DNA of 64,000 nucleotides from Blasia pusilla (lineage: Eukaryota; Marchantiophyta; Marchantiopsida; Blasiales), in NCBI GenBank assembly GCA_050084515.1, contig CM114271.1:4340001-4404000 (forward strand), given 5' to 3'. Positions 37,189 through 49,200 of the stretch are shown here, piece by piece. Made by a program: the position numbers and the translations under genes. Under the pieces are notes generated by a model. That model was not told the origin of the DNA. It saw only the letters and a list, made by a program, of their open reading frames with translations, and made no database searches. Each line of letters begins with the position of its first letter. Within the stretch, counting starts at the first letter, position 1.

Positions 37189-38130
37189 CTGCCACGCGCA
37201 CGCATGAGAATGACGAAAGAGGTCGAGAGAACGCGAGAATGCATCAGAGTCTTTCTTACATGTTCAAGAGAAATGAAGCAATACGTTAACGGGAGGAGTT
37301 CCTTAGCGTATTGAGATTCATAAACGTCCCTCTGAAGCCAAGACATCCAATCGATACGCTTACAATCGTTCCTGACGAAGCTGCCGTAGTCTCATATCAT
37401 CCCAGGTACGATACAGTGAGTTTGGTACTACTAATCAGACATACACCTTCCCACTGGCCGCTCAAGAGTGTGAGGAAACCTAGATATCATAATATCTTTC
37501 TACCAGTACCAAGACTCCTACAATCGTAATTCGTCCATTGCGCTTCAGCTCAGGCTGACGCTCGACTTCGCGTTTCCTCACCGATCAGATCCAGATCTCC
37601 TTGGAAAGCCAAAAAAAATGCAAAATGCCTCGATCCGCAGTAATGCGAAGTGATAAAAAAGATGGACATAGAAACACTCAATCATTACACAAAGAGCACC
37701 ATCGTCCTCCGAAAATCTTACTCGTCTCGATCCGTACCTCCATTGCGCAGATCGTCCACTACAATTGCCGCATGTGCTCTAATTCTCTTGTGGCTTGCGC
37801 TCCCTCTCGACGAGCGCTTCAACCGGCCGACATACAAAGACTGCCGACTGGTTGGGAACGCGCGTTTTAACCCAGACAGCAAATGGCCGGGAATAGAACC
37901 GGGGTGCGGCTTACCGGGATTATAGGAGGCCGGGAATAGAACCGGGATGCGGCTTACCGGGATTGTAGGTGGCCGGGATTTTAACTTCAAGGCGTGAATC
38001 CTATCGGGAAGTTTACCGCCGTCTGCATACGATGCCGGGAAACGGTGTCATGTGTGCCGGGGTAATCCCCTGTCTTAGGCGACCGCCATAGAAACAGCCA
38101 GAGGTTAAGTGGCCCATCAAGCAACGAGGG
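37189..38130 (-). promoter_or_regulatory. Presumed 5' region of COPZ
   Basis: This stretch must hold the missing COPZ start exon and promoter if the gene is intact. A donor-like CTGATCGGTGAGG is visible in minus orientation near 37585. A 43-bp tandem repeat lies at 37885-37980. The TATA box and transcription start cannot be identified with confidence. Confidence 0.3.
37885..37980. repeat. 43-bp tandem repeat, about 2.2 units
   Basis: Units start with GGCCGGGA at 37885, 37928 and 37971. Each contains AATAGAACCGGG, TGCGGCTTACCGGGATT and a TAGG spacer. Units differ by few bases, so the duplication is fairly recent. CCGG-rich words continue to about 38065. Confidence 0.85.
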
Positions 38131-38977
38131 AAAGTTTGTATGTAGGGGAGGAATGCAACCTTAGGTGAGAACTAACCTTTGGAGGACTAACCTTAGGTGA
38201 GAAAGAGGTAAGGATGGTAAGACTTGGAAGTGAGGAGAATCAAAATGAACCCTAGCCATGGGATATAAAATGCGGATCCAAGATGTAAAGTACCTATGGG
38301 AAGTTGGGAATTGCATAAGTTGGAGACTGACCATCTTGGGGATTAATTAGTAAAATGTGGGTAGTGGGGTAGCAAACCTTGTTGGAGTTGTGGACCAAAA
38401 CAAAAGGCCCAAGGTGGATGATGAAAAAGGTGGATGTAGAGAACAAAACCTTCTCTCTCCATACCCGCTAAAGTCCATGAATAAGGGACTAACCGTATTG
38501 TATGTTTGGTTATGTTTTAGGTTTGAGCTAAGGAATTGTACGATATGCACCTTCAAGTTAAGGGAATAACTAATGCACTCTTATCTAGGATTGCAACTTG
38601 GGGAGATTGATTGAGGCTTGGGAAAGAGGCTACCTAGGGAGACAATATGTACCTTGGGAGACTCAAAACCAATTAATATTTGGGCAACTCCCCAACTACT
38701 TATGGAATGCGCGACCGATTGAGTCTTTGAGGCTTAACCCAAGCCTTCCCCTCACAAATCTCACGGTCGAGAGCACTTAGCGTAGAGGTGAGTCTTTTAT
38801 ATAAGTGTTGAGCGATTAGCTTAGGAAAATAAAGTTTCATGTAACAACTCATCCATAACCCATTCTTGAGGAGCTTTAGAGATTGATGAGTGTAGACTTA
38901 GTCTAATTTTAGGAAAACTTATCATTCATGAGTTTAAGGGAACATGTGTAGCATTAGGCTGTGATCTTAAAGTGTAT

Positions 38978-38978
<1 letters not shown>

Positions 38979-39025
<47 letters not shown>
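38979..39025. repeat. (GA)n microsatellite, about 22-23 units
   Basis: Uninterrupted GA dinucleotides. GA arrays are common in plants and are targets of GAGA-binding BBR/BPC proteins. No gene start is close by, so no regulatory role is implied. Confidence 0.97.
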
Positions 39026-39027
<2 letters not shown>

Positions 39028-41984
39028 TTTGTCAAATATGGATAGAGACGAGGGATAGATGTGGAGTGTGAGCGGTACTTGATTTTTCTTTGTTAACTCA
39101 TATCATGTGAAAATCCTCTTCGTAGGTAAGTACTAGTTTGCATGCTACCTTATGTAACACTTCATAAAGACATTCATGAACGAAATAATGCAATCACCAA
39201 CTCCAGTGATACTTCCAATTGTCATTTACGGAAGGACTTGGGATTGTATATTCTATGTCCTCATTTAGCAACCCATAAATGTAAAGAGGCCTCCTCAAAC
39301 AGATTTTAATACCAATTGTGTTATTTTCCTACAATACAAACACTAAGTGATTTATATAGATTTCATAGTTATGAATTTCAAGGTTAGGTACTACGAAGAA
39401 GTGATTGCTTCAACACAACCATTTGTGATTCCTATCATTAGAGAATAGAAAGTGTACGTCGTTATTCTATATTGAATAAAGAAAGAAAATTGATAATTTA
39501 TCGTGCATTAACGAATGCCATAAGTAGAAGGTTTGGCCTTACTGAAAGAAAGGCTCTTGACATGATAAATGTGGTATCACAACTCTATTGGACTTACACT
39601 AAGATGGAATTATATTGGAATCTTATGAGCTAGACACAAGTTATAGAAGTAAGATGCAAGCCTAAATAAGCACCCCAAGCGATATTATTGGTAACTCGAA
39701 AGAGCATGACCAAATACAAGATAGAACTTGAGAAGGACTCGAGTCTCACAAGATTTGGACTCCAAGAAAGCTACATCCAAGTTTGGAATCTGATTGAATG
39801 TTTGGTGGTTTTGCACATTTGAGATCATGAAGGCTAAATCCAAGATCGATGCATTTGTGATACAATGGTTCCAATGCACAAAATATCTAGACAAACACAT
39901 AAGCAAAACTCTTAATTAAAACATGCCCAAATTTGATGAAATGATCATTTAGGTTAAGGGTAACAAGGAGCTGGCCAAGAGAGTCTTTTTGGATAAAGGA
40001 AAGGCCAAACATCTCAACAAATGGGTCTTCAAGGAAGTTTGCGGCGTGAACGTTAACCTCCCATGGGAATTGAGCCAAGAGCATAAGATGAATTATGAAG
40101 ATGGCTTTTTTATTTTGACAACAAGCATAGTCTCGTTAGACTAGTTCTGGTTGCAAATGTGTAGTTGGAATTATACAATTGTTGAAGAAAACTTCAAGAA
40201 ATTCCATACAATTCAACTTCAAAATCTTCATGCATTCACCGAACATCAACATGGTGAATGTTCAAAATAAAAATCTTCCTTATTACACAATTAATTGAAA
40301 ATAAAATTTAGAGTGTAACCTCTAAATACATGTTAATTCTCTTCATGAGGTGGTAACAACCCTCAAAATTATCCTTTGCACAACAGACCACACATGTATT
40401 GGCAAGAAATTTTGAATCTCTGCTAACACATCAACAATCCTACTTTTTACAACAAAAAAATTACCGAGGAGTTAATTACCCTCGAAATTATCAAAATTGT
40501 AAGTAGTTTTTTAAGGGTTTGGGTTTGATAGTTTCTAAGTCAAGAATTTAATCCTATATGAAGTTAGACAAGGGATCATTATTGTGGATAGGAATAGAGT
40601 GGATTGCTATGATTGCTACTTTGAAGGGGGGAATATTCTAGATTTAGGTGTGGGCTATCTATTGGGTATGATGAAAGAGGTCATGTCTCCCTCTGGGTGA
40701 GTTATATCCATGCTCCAACCCTCACAAATTGTCCTCCATTTGGGGCAGCCTAGGCCATCTACTTGGGATACTAAATGTAGTTTGTTCTTCTAACTTTTTC
40801 ACACGCTCCAAAGTCCAAAACCACTTAAAAGCTAAACATCATGACTTTGATAGACTTGGATGGGTAATCCCTCCAATTGATTACAGATGCTCTTTGGTGC
40901 CTTTTGGAGAACTTAGCCCCTTTGAAGGCATGGGAGTGGTTAAAGTCTCATCTTGGCACTATCATGGGTCTCTTCAAGACACATTTTCCTTAGCCGAGGT
41001 TATTCTACAAGATTCCCCATGCCATCCGAAATGGCCTTCGTCACGCTTTCCTTCTCCCCTTACTTAGGATTATATTTGGTGTCCTTGTTATACTCAAGAT
41101 GGAAAGGTCAACCATAGGGAGGTTTTTGGTCTGATTAAGGTGCTCTCATTGAGAAGACTAGGACTCTCTTTCGAGCGGCTTCATGGTTTGCGTGAGAGGG
41201 TAGTACTTCACTTGGTTTTTCTCGGATGACCTTGAGATTGCGATGTGTAGGACATTCATGTCAGATGTGCTAGCAAGTACCCATGAGTGGTGCACGCTCT
41301 TCAACCTCTAGCTATTGCACCTTCATTGATGTTATCGTTGCCCTAATTAAGGAGGTTACATCCTAATCCATTGGTTGATATTCCAAATTGTGTGCATGAC
41401 TTCCATATATCCTAACATGGTTGTTTGCCTAGAATTACATATTCTTCTTTGCATGTGCGCTTGGAAAATCTCCGCAACTTGGTTTTGGAGGTTTGTTAGG
41501 CATGATATATAAACACCTTCAAGATTGCTTTCTCCTAGAGGATCACACCAGTGGCTTCTTTGAGTTGCTCTAGGTTGCCTTTCATCTAGCTCACAAGAGA
41601 TTTTCAATAGCAATGGCCAAGGTTTTTGGGGTAGGATGATTCTTGGCATACGTTGTTGAAGGGAGTGGAGTGATTCATCTAATCACCTTCAATGAGGTTA
41701 TTTTGATGTTGGTGAGTTATACTCTCATTTTTCAATATTTTGAGTCCTTATAGACAAGCCTATGTCTACATCCATTTGATGTGGCCACCCCATGAGATTG
41801 TGAGACTATCACACTTAGTTTGAGGGTTTCTCTCAATACACATGAAGGGTGGATGTGGAGAATGCTTTCAGCTCAGCATATTATATGTCTATATTTGGAA
41901 AGATGTGGATGACCTTGTTATGAGCCCCGTTCCCTTAATGCCGACTTTATATTGCACCCCTTCTGCCCTCTATTTCTACCATGG

Positions 41985-42030
41985 TTAGTTTAGTTTATTT
42001 CTACCATGGTTAGTTTAAGGAAGAGGTTCT
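41985..42030. repeat. 23-bp tandem duplication
   Basis: The word TATTTCTACCATGGTTAGTT occurs twice in tandem with a 23-base period. It is a small local duplication inside decayed DNA. Confidence 0.8.
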
Positions 42031-45000
42031 TGTTTCAAAGTCTACCATCTATAATTATTAAGGATACAATGTTGGTGATGCCCTCCTTACATTGACTCAT
42101 TGTCATCCACCAATGAAGGGAAATAAATTTTAGGAAGACCTCCATTGTACGATGGAGGTCTTGCTCATATGGAACTCATGCCATATGGCTTTTCTTGCAT
42201 TTCAACACTTTCCTCCTTGGTTGGCATGTGTTGGCCTAATGATGAAAGTGGGGAAGTGCATGGTATAGTCCCTATGTGGTCTACCATTTGATTTTCATTT
42301 ACTTTATGGGCTTATGAAACCAAATGGAGGTTTGCTTGGGAGTTAAATATGATTTCGTTTTAAACTTCATGCGGCGACACTTACAAAAGATCTACTTCAT
42401 GTTGATGATCTTGCAAGGATTGGTGATTCTCAATTTGCATTCAACATCCTCTTCTCTTATTTTGCTAGACTTCATATATTGGTATCCCTTTAGGATAGCG
42501 TGGATATCTAGCCACTTCCTTAATCTCCTTAGATCTTTGATAAGAGGATGCTAGAAGTGTTTGGAGATATTTTGATATATAAAAGGATGTTAAAATTGTT
42601 TAGAGATCTTCTACAGACCATCTCCTTTGAGTTCTCCATGGGTATGCTACCATGCCAACAATCCTCATGGTCAATTGCCTTTAACCGTATGGTGCTTCTT
42701 TAGACAAAGTTAATTAGCAACCACTTCATTATATTTTGGGAGTCGGGCCCTAGGATCACCCTTTCTTTACTCTAAACTCTTTGTTAGAGATAAAACCCTT
42801 GTATCATAATATGTGTCTCAAATAGATGAGGGCTCATCTCCCCTACAATCTTCTCTTGGAGCATGCATACATACTCTAAAAGCGAATCTCTATGTAGAAA
42901 CTCATTTCTAGATGAAGCTAGGGTTGTTCTCCTAACTTTCTCTTGAATTTTCTGTAGTCAATTTAGGCTCTAATCTACTTTGATGGATGCCCACTTTATG
43001 GGTAGTTTTTGAGATACGATGGATGATTGGGATATTTCCATGGAGGGTTAGTCCCACATTTGCTCCTACTCCGAGAAGGGGGTTGGCTCATGGATGGGTG
43101 CTTGTCTTCTCATTTTGGCATTTTGTTTCGAATTGTGGACTCGCCTTTACCATAGCAATATTTTTTTGTCTAGGCCTCCCCTAACCATATATGGTTGGTT
43201 CTACATATTGTGAATTAATGTTGCTAAAACTAGATTCTTTTGGCATACGTCTAGCATATTGTGTATTTGGAAGTGAGTGGATAGCCACTCACGACGTTAT
43301 GCATGATATTAGGTTCTTCATCGCTAGCAAGAGCGATTTCCATATGCATAGGGAGTGACACTATTTCATATGGGATTCCCTCATTCCCAAAGACTTATAT
43401 ATGAAGCAAGTGGCTAACATGGTGGTAGCTAACCTCATAGTTCTAGATCCTCCACGAGAGTCAGTTCAAGCGCATGTGGTTACATAAGGGAGTGCAACAT
43501 TGGAAAGGAAGAATACTCCACTTTATAGTTATCTAGCTATTGAGAGCTATGGTTAAGAGGTTTGACGCTTTCTTATGAAGAGTGCCTCTCTTCTCCACTC
43601 GAGAAATGGGTGGGGAAGATTTTCTTTAGCTATTGCACTCTTATCTTGTAAAAATTGGGTCCCCATTGATCTACAATGTGTCTAAGCCAATGGGCTTCTA
43701 AATTAGACTTAGGTTGTGGAAGACGCCACTATTAGGGGCCCTCTTGTTATTAATCATGTTTTTTTTAACGATTATCCCTCATGTTGTTTTCTTAGAGTGA
43801 TGATGTCATGGGCCTACTCTCCTTAAACGTTAATCTTGTTGTTGCGGAAGCGTGCATTCAGTATCTCAACGCTGATCTTCATCCAAACACGCACTCACGT
43901 TAGTCGAGTCTGGATCCATCAGCGGGTCTATTTTGCCAAGTTCTCGACTCGACCTCTCCTCAAGCTCAACCTTCATAGTTTCGCGGTTTACAACACATGC
44001 AAGTCTCAAAACACTTGGGACAGACTTTCTAGTCAGTTCAGGAACCTCAAACGGCATTTCGTGCCTGGAGGTTCCATCTGTCCAATGGGACATCCAATGA
44101 GTCCCTAGCCGCAAGTCAAGAAAATGAATCGCGGGTTGGAATCCAAGTATGTCTTAAGAAATCCACTCCCTTGGATCAGGTTTGGTTTTTGAGTTCCAAC
44201 ACCAAACTCCCGCTCCATTGTGTGCCCTTGAGACGATGTTTGGTGCTCAAAGTGGGGTTCGTGTTTTAAGACTTTTTGGAAAGACTCCCCCTTACTAGTA
44301 CTTATGGGGATCACCGGGGTCCCCCTAACTTTAGGGAAAGACAAACGGGCCCCTTACATTGGCCCTCAACCCGATTGCTCTCACAATTGTTTTCGGCCAA
44401 TATCTCAGCTTGTACTCATGCGTTTGCTGAGATCTTTGGTGCGTTGGAAGTATCTCAAGATAAGCTTTCCAACACGCCCTTATTTGTCTTGAAGTCATCT
44501 CGGAAGTAAATGTTATGGTCCGAAATATAGTCAAATTCCCCAAACCCTAGTGGTGTTCCATAAGTGGTTTTCACCTCTTTGGCAACCAACCTTCCAAGAC
44601 TCAACTCATCTCAAGTCTTGGTTCGCGTTTGGTCTAGGTTTCCTGGTCGCGACCACTAACGCATGAAACGCACAACTCTGTTCCACGTTTCGTCTCTTGG
44701 AATTTTCCAAAAGCCTCTCCAAAGCGCGATTATCATAGCGTGAGTCCACTAGAGTTTTGATGTTCCGCTTGGCACCTATTTCGTGTTCATTTGGTTATGA
44801 GGGTCGCGACAGATGAGGTAGTTATTAGAGTGTCCACGATAATTTTTTTCTCATCTTGGTTAGTTGGTATGTTTCCCCACTCTATAAATTCCCCCTTGTT
44901 TAAGAGCCTAATGCCATAGACACGCGCTGAGGTCGTGGCGACCTCAATTTTGCGCCCAATTTTTTTTCCAATGGGCAATGTAGCAAAACGAACCGATCCT

Positions 45001-45300
45001 TTCGATTATAAGCTAGATCGGGGTCGCCAAGACACTGGGCCATTTTTGCGCCAAAATTTTTGGGCGCGAAAAAAACTCGCCACTCTCTATGGTTGCTGCG
45101 ACATGACATACATGGAATCATGCCCTTACTTAAAGATGGATTCCTCTTTCTTTTCTGCCCTCACAAGCACTCACGGAACAATTTTTTTCTCTCCATCTAG
45201 TCTATCCACAATCTAGAACTAATGTCATGACATAGTTTATCATCTAAGATCACGAGCTAATATTTCCCCATAGATCTCACATTGTGTGTTCTCCACTAGC

Positions 45301-46270
45301 GTGTAATAAATAATTTCTTCCCCCTCTCAAATGGCCAACAAAGAAACTGGTTAAGGTTCATGTCACGCATGCATTTCCTTGTCCTTTTGATATGGAGTCT
45401 AGAGCGGTCCAACTTAATCCACAAAAGACAACGCAGGCGGCATCCAAAGAGGGCACGCCACGTGTTGCTGACCGGGCCTCATAGATCCAGGAATCCAAAT
45501 CCTCCCACTCTCTCTCCACGAGAATCTCCCGTTCGGTCTACTACTTCAGTTTCACTCTGCACCCGTCTCTGTGGCCCGAGGCTATGAACTCGCTGCTGCC
45601 GCGCGGAGTCGGCGTTCCTGCCTGCCACCGCTTTTATATGACAGAGTGAGCGCTGCTGATGCGGTCGCAGATTTGAGCTGAAGGAAGACGTTTCTCGTTT
45701 GGCGGATGCGGAATTTTCATTGCTCGCAGACCGGAGAGCGTCGCGACTAGTGCGTGGATTGCGGCGTGGGGCTTGGGAGATCTCGTTGGCGTAGCTGTCC
45801 TGTTCCTGTGCTCTCGGGTGGGGCGATTTGCAGGCATTCCGTCGCATCTGGAGGTTCGAATCCCGTTCCTCTGTGTCAATTCTACACGTCCATTTCCTCC
45901 AATCTCACCTCCTCCGCAATCCCTGGTGTTCGCTTGCTTCACCTCTGTCACTCCATTCAGTCCAGTGGAGGTTTGCGAGGCCAATTCCGGTAGTGTACGT
46001 GGAATTGGAATCCCTGTGTAGGTGTGGATGGAAGTATTTGAGTTACCGCTGTATTGACTTAAGGACGGACTTATATTTACGAAGGAAGTGATAAGACGGA
46101 AGTGGACTGTCTGCGAATAAAATGTATCAGCTGTAGGATGTTGGTGGGTAACTACGGAGCAGCTCTGATTTTGACGCATTGTTGAAGCAAGGGCAATTCG
46201 GGCAGCTGCAGTGTCAGTGTGACTGGATTATGAGCAGCTGCGGATGCTTGGACAGCGGGCTCGCTGATTG
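45301..46270 (+). promoter_or_regulatory. Upstream region and likely 5' UTR of signal peptide peptidase
   Basis: GC content rises from about 45.4 kb, as is common around plant gene starts. ATG-initiated frames here are short and on both strands, and look like shadows or upstream frames. No clear TATA box was found close to the start codon. The transcription start is unknown. Confidence 0.35.
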
Positions 46271-49200
46271 ATGGCGACGATGGTTTCTTATGAGCTTCAG
46301 AGTGCCCGAATCCTTGGATCCAAGATGAACCTCGTTGCTGCAAGACCTGCGTCACCACTTCAATCAATTCGAGTCTCTTCTCCCCTTCCCATTTTCATTT
46401 CTCGTACGTGGTCGGGACTTTCCGGCCGACCTTCCCTGGTCCTTGTTCACAGAGCCCGCATTGCTGAAAGGAAGTCACTGGTTGGTGGTGGTGCTCGTGA
46501 AAGAAACGGGCGACAGAGTTTGCCAGCTCCTTCGGCGAGCGAAGATCGGTCTTCTGTGGAATCAAGCGAGGATGTGAAAGGCGGAGCAGTCCTAGAAACG
46601 GTGAAAGACGTCGACACACCTCATGGTTGGAGATGGAATAAAACTGCCGACGAGCTGGTGGAATTTCCTTCCTCTTAACACTCCTGTTTTTGGTAGAAGG
46701 TAGCAGCTACCCTGAGATGTGACTAGTTTTCACAGTATACAGGTTTCTATGAGATCGTGTATAAGAGTTGCATAGATTCTTCACATTGTTTCGAAAGTCT
46801 TACAGTATAGCAAACGTCGAAGTTGAAAGACTTTTGCAGCCAGGGGTCTAGACTGCGAAGATTGAACAGAAATTCAAATTTGTCACGATGGAAGGTAGCG
46901 GTTGCCCTTAGATGTAACTAATTTTGATAGAGGACCGGTTGCCATGAGAATAGTAGTATACATTCATGAAATGGTTCCCAAAGTCATACATGATATTCAA
47001 TGTTCTCGTTGAAAGTTGTCTTCAGCCAGGATTCCAGTAATTAACAGCTTTCAATTTTTTACCCATCACTTGGTTAGTTCTTGCTATGCCATGCGATAGG
47101 GAAGAGTGTATCTGAATGATCCCTGCTCTTGTTTCGTCTTACTAGCTGCACAGAACAGCCTTTTCAGATGAATGTGGAGTTCAAACGCCCGGGACCATTT
47201 GTAAATGTCAGGCAGCGAGACTGCATTGGTCCTGGTAGAGTTGTGTTTAGTGGCTCTAGGTTCGTGATCATGATTTCGTGAGCTTGCAACGCAGACTGGA
47301 AGAGAGTTTTCAAGGTCTATCCAGTAGTTCCAATGGCCGAGTTTTGACTGTCTAGTAGTTTGGATACCATAACGTCACAGGCAATATGATTGAAATGCTT
47401 TATTGCAGAAGTTTGTTTCCATTTCTTGACCTGAACCTGCTGTATAGTGCAGGTTGCGTACGGACTACTGTTTGCAGCAGTGCCTATAGTGCCCCTGCTG
47501 CCTCCCTTTCAGTGGTCGGCTCCAATCTACTTCTTCTTCTTAGCAGTATGGTCTGTGTATGTGGGCAGTCACCGCAGGTAGGCTCCAAGACAGATCACAA
47601 CCTCGTGACGTACGTCTTTTGTCATGCTACCTGTAGTTCAATGATGAATAGAAACATAGCGGTACAATTCAGGAATGACCAACATGGTGGCACATTTCAG
47701 GGAGGACCGAGAGCGTTCACACGCTGTTTACAGCTCATTGTAGAATAGAAACATCGTAGTACCTTTGAAGAGGTAAACGAGACCATGCACAAATAGCAGT
47801 TCTTGGTGGAATAGGAGAATGGTGGGACATTTTAGGGAAAATCTCAGGATTCACAATTGAGTTGTTGGGCGTTGCACCAATGTATTCGTTAGTCCTTTGT
47901 AGATCTTGATAGTTTTTTCCTTCTTCACGTTATTCCATCGGTTGTTGAACTTCTTAGGTGCACCTTTGTATGCATAACAAAAGCTAGTTTCTAAGTTTTT
48001 GTTTTGTTTTTCAGTCTTACCAGAAAGCCCCCACAGAAGATGTCACTGAAGCAGGGCCTTGCTGTTCCTTTCTTCTGCTCGGCGTCTCTGTTCGGATTCT
48101 ACTGTCTTCTTCGGTTCTTCCCAGATCTGGACTTGCGCACATTCATATCTGCATACCTAGGTGTGGCTGGGGCCATTGCTGTGGCTAGCAACATAGTCGA
48201 GCCTTTGCGTCTTCTGCTTCCAAAGACAGATTCGATGCCTTGGGAAGCGGGTAAGGCATGATGCACCTTGAGCAATTTCTTGCAACACATAATGAATAAA
48301 TAAGTGTGAATGTTTTGATCAGCACTCCCCCCATCTTAGCCTACCCCTGAATATTGAATCGAGTTAACCATGTAAAAATGTGTACAGGCTCACAGAGGTA
48401 CAGGAATCTGTTGCTGTACAAATACCATTCAATATTGAAGGCAGATGCTAAGCTAGGTGTTAGGAAGTTGATCATAATGAACTCAGATGTTAAGTGGTGA
48501 TATGCCCTTCCAGGATTGAACAGCTTGTGATGTTGTTTGACCAGTCTATGTTTTGGATGACATTAAGACAATATCACCTTCTGCTCAGTCTAATGTCGTA
48601 CCTTTCAATATCTCGCTTTTTATGTGCAGATCTACCCAAATGGCTTGTTCAGGATGACGGTAGTCCTGTACAGATGCGCATCACCCCTGCAGACATTGTT
48701 GCTGGCTTAGGTATGGACTATATTTGAGGTCTTTCAAAGGAAGTACTTTCCTTGGATTAGGATACCGCTTTTCAGAGTTCAAATCTTGTGACTCAGGACT
48801 TACATGACTCCCAATTTTAGAGAGAGACTCTTGACTGATATGTCCTTGTCATGATGCAATCTGTGGCCATGACACATAGGACTGGGCAAACAAGGTGGTG
48901 GATGTCAGATGAAGCGCACTAAAAGTCATCTTCTTTGTATCCATGACCAACCCTGTTCTACCCTCATATCTGTTCTTGATGAATTCGCAGTGGGGATATT
49001 AGTAACCATAGCGAGCAAGCAAGCTGGAGCTCCTTTCACTCTCAAGAATTTCATCGCTGTCTGTATTGTAACAGAACTGTTGCAACTGCTCTCTCTTGGG
49101 AGGTACAGACCCTTCTTGGGTTTGGTCAGCCTTATTCTCTGGCCCCTTGAGTCCCTTCCTTTCTTTCTGAATGGGCTTTCTCATCTTTCGTTTGTTTCCT

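Larger units (their letters stand above)
38131..45300. other. 7-kb repeat-rich gene desert
   Basis: No open frame here resembles a protein family on either strand and no splice chains connect neighbouring frames. Base composition varies: AT-rich 39-40.5 kb, more GC near 43.9-45 kb. A dinucleotide array lies at 38979-39025 and a 23-bp tandem duplication at about 41985-42030. It is probably old transposon sequence. Frames at 40729-41067 and 41356-41649 were considered and left unassigned. Confidence 0.5.

Noticed and set aside
43836-44543. Several short overlapping frames near a GC-richer block
   Set aside because: Both strands are open in short pieces, none resembles a family, and no splice chain connects them.
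45840-45870. GGTTCGAATCC B-box as part of a tRNA gene
   Set aside because: The T-stem does not pair, and there is no A-box, D-arm or acceptor stem at the right spacing. It lies in the SPP upstream region and is probably chance.
47386-47748. 120-codon open frame overlapping SPP exon 2
   Set aside because: It is in a different frame from the SPP membrane segment. The SPP frame through 47453-47577 joins exons on both sides and matches the first SPP membrane helix, ending WSVYVGSHR.
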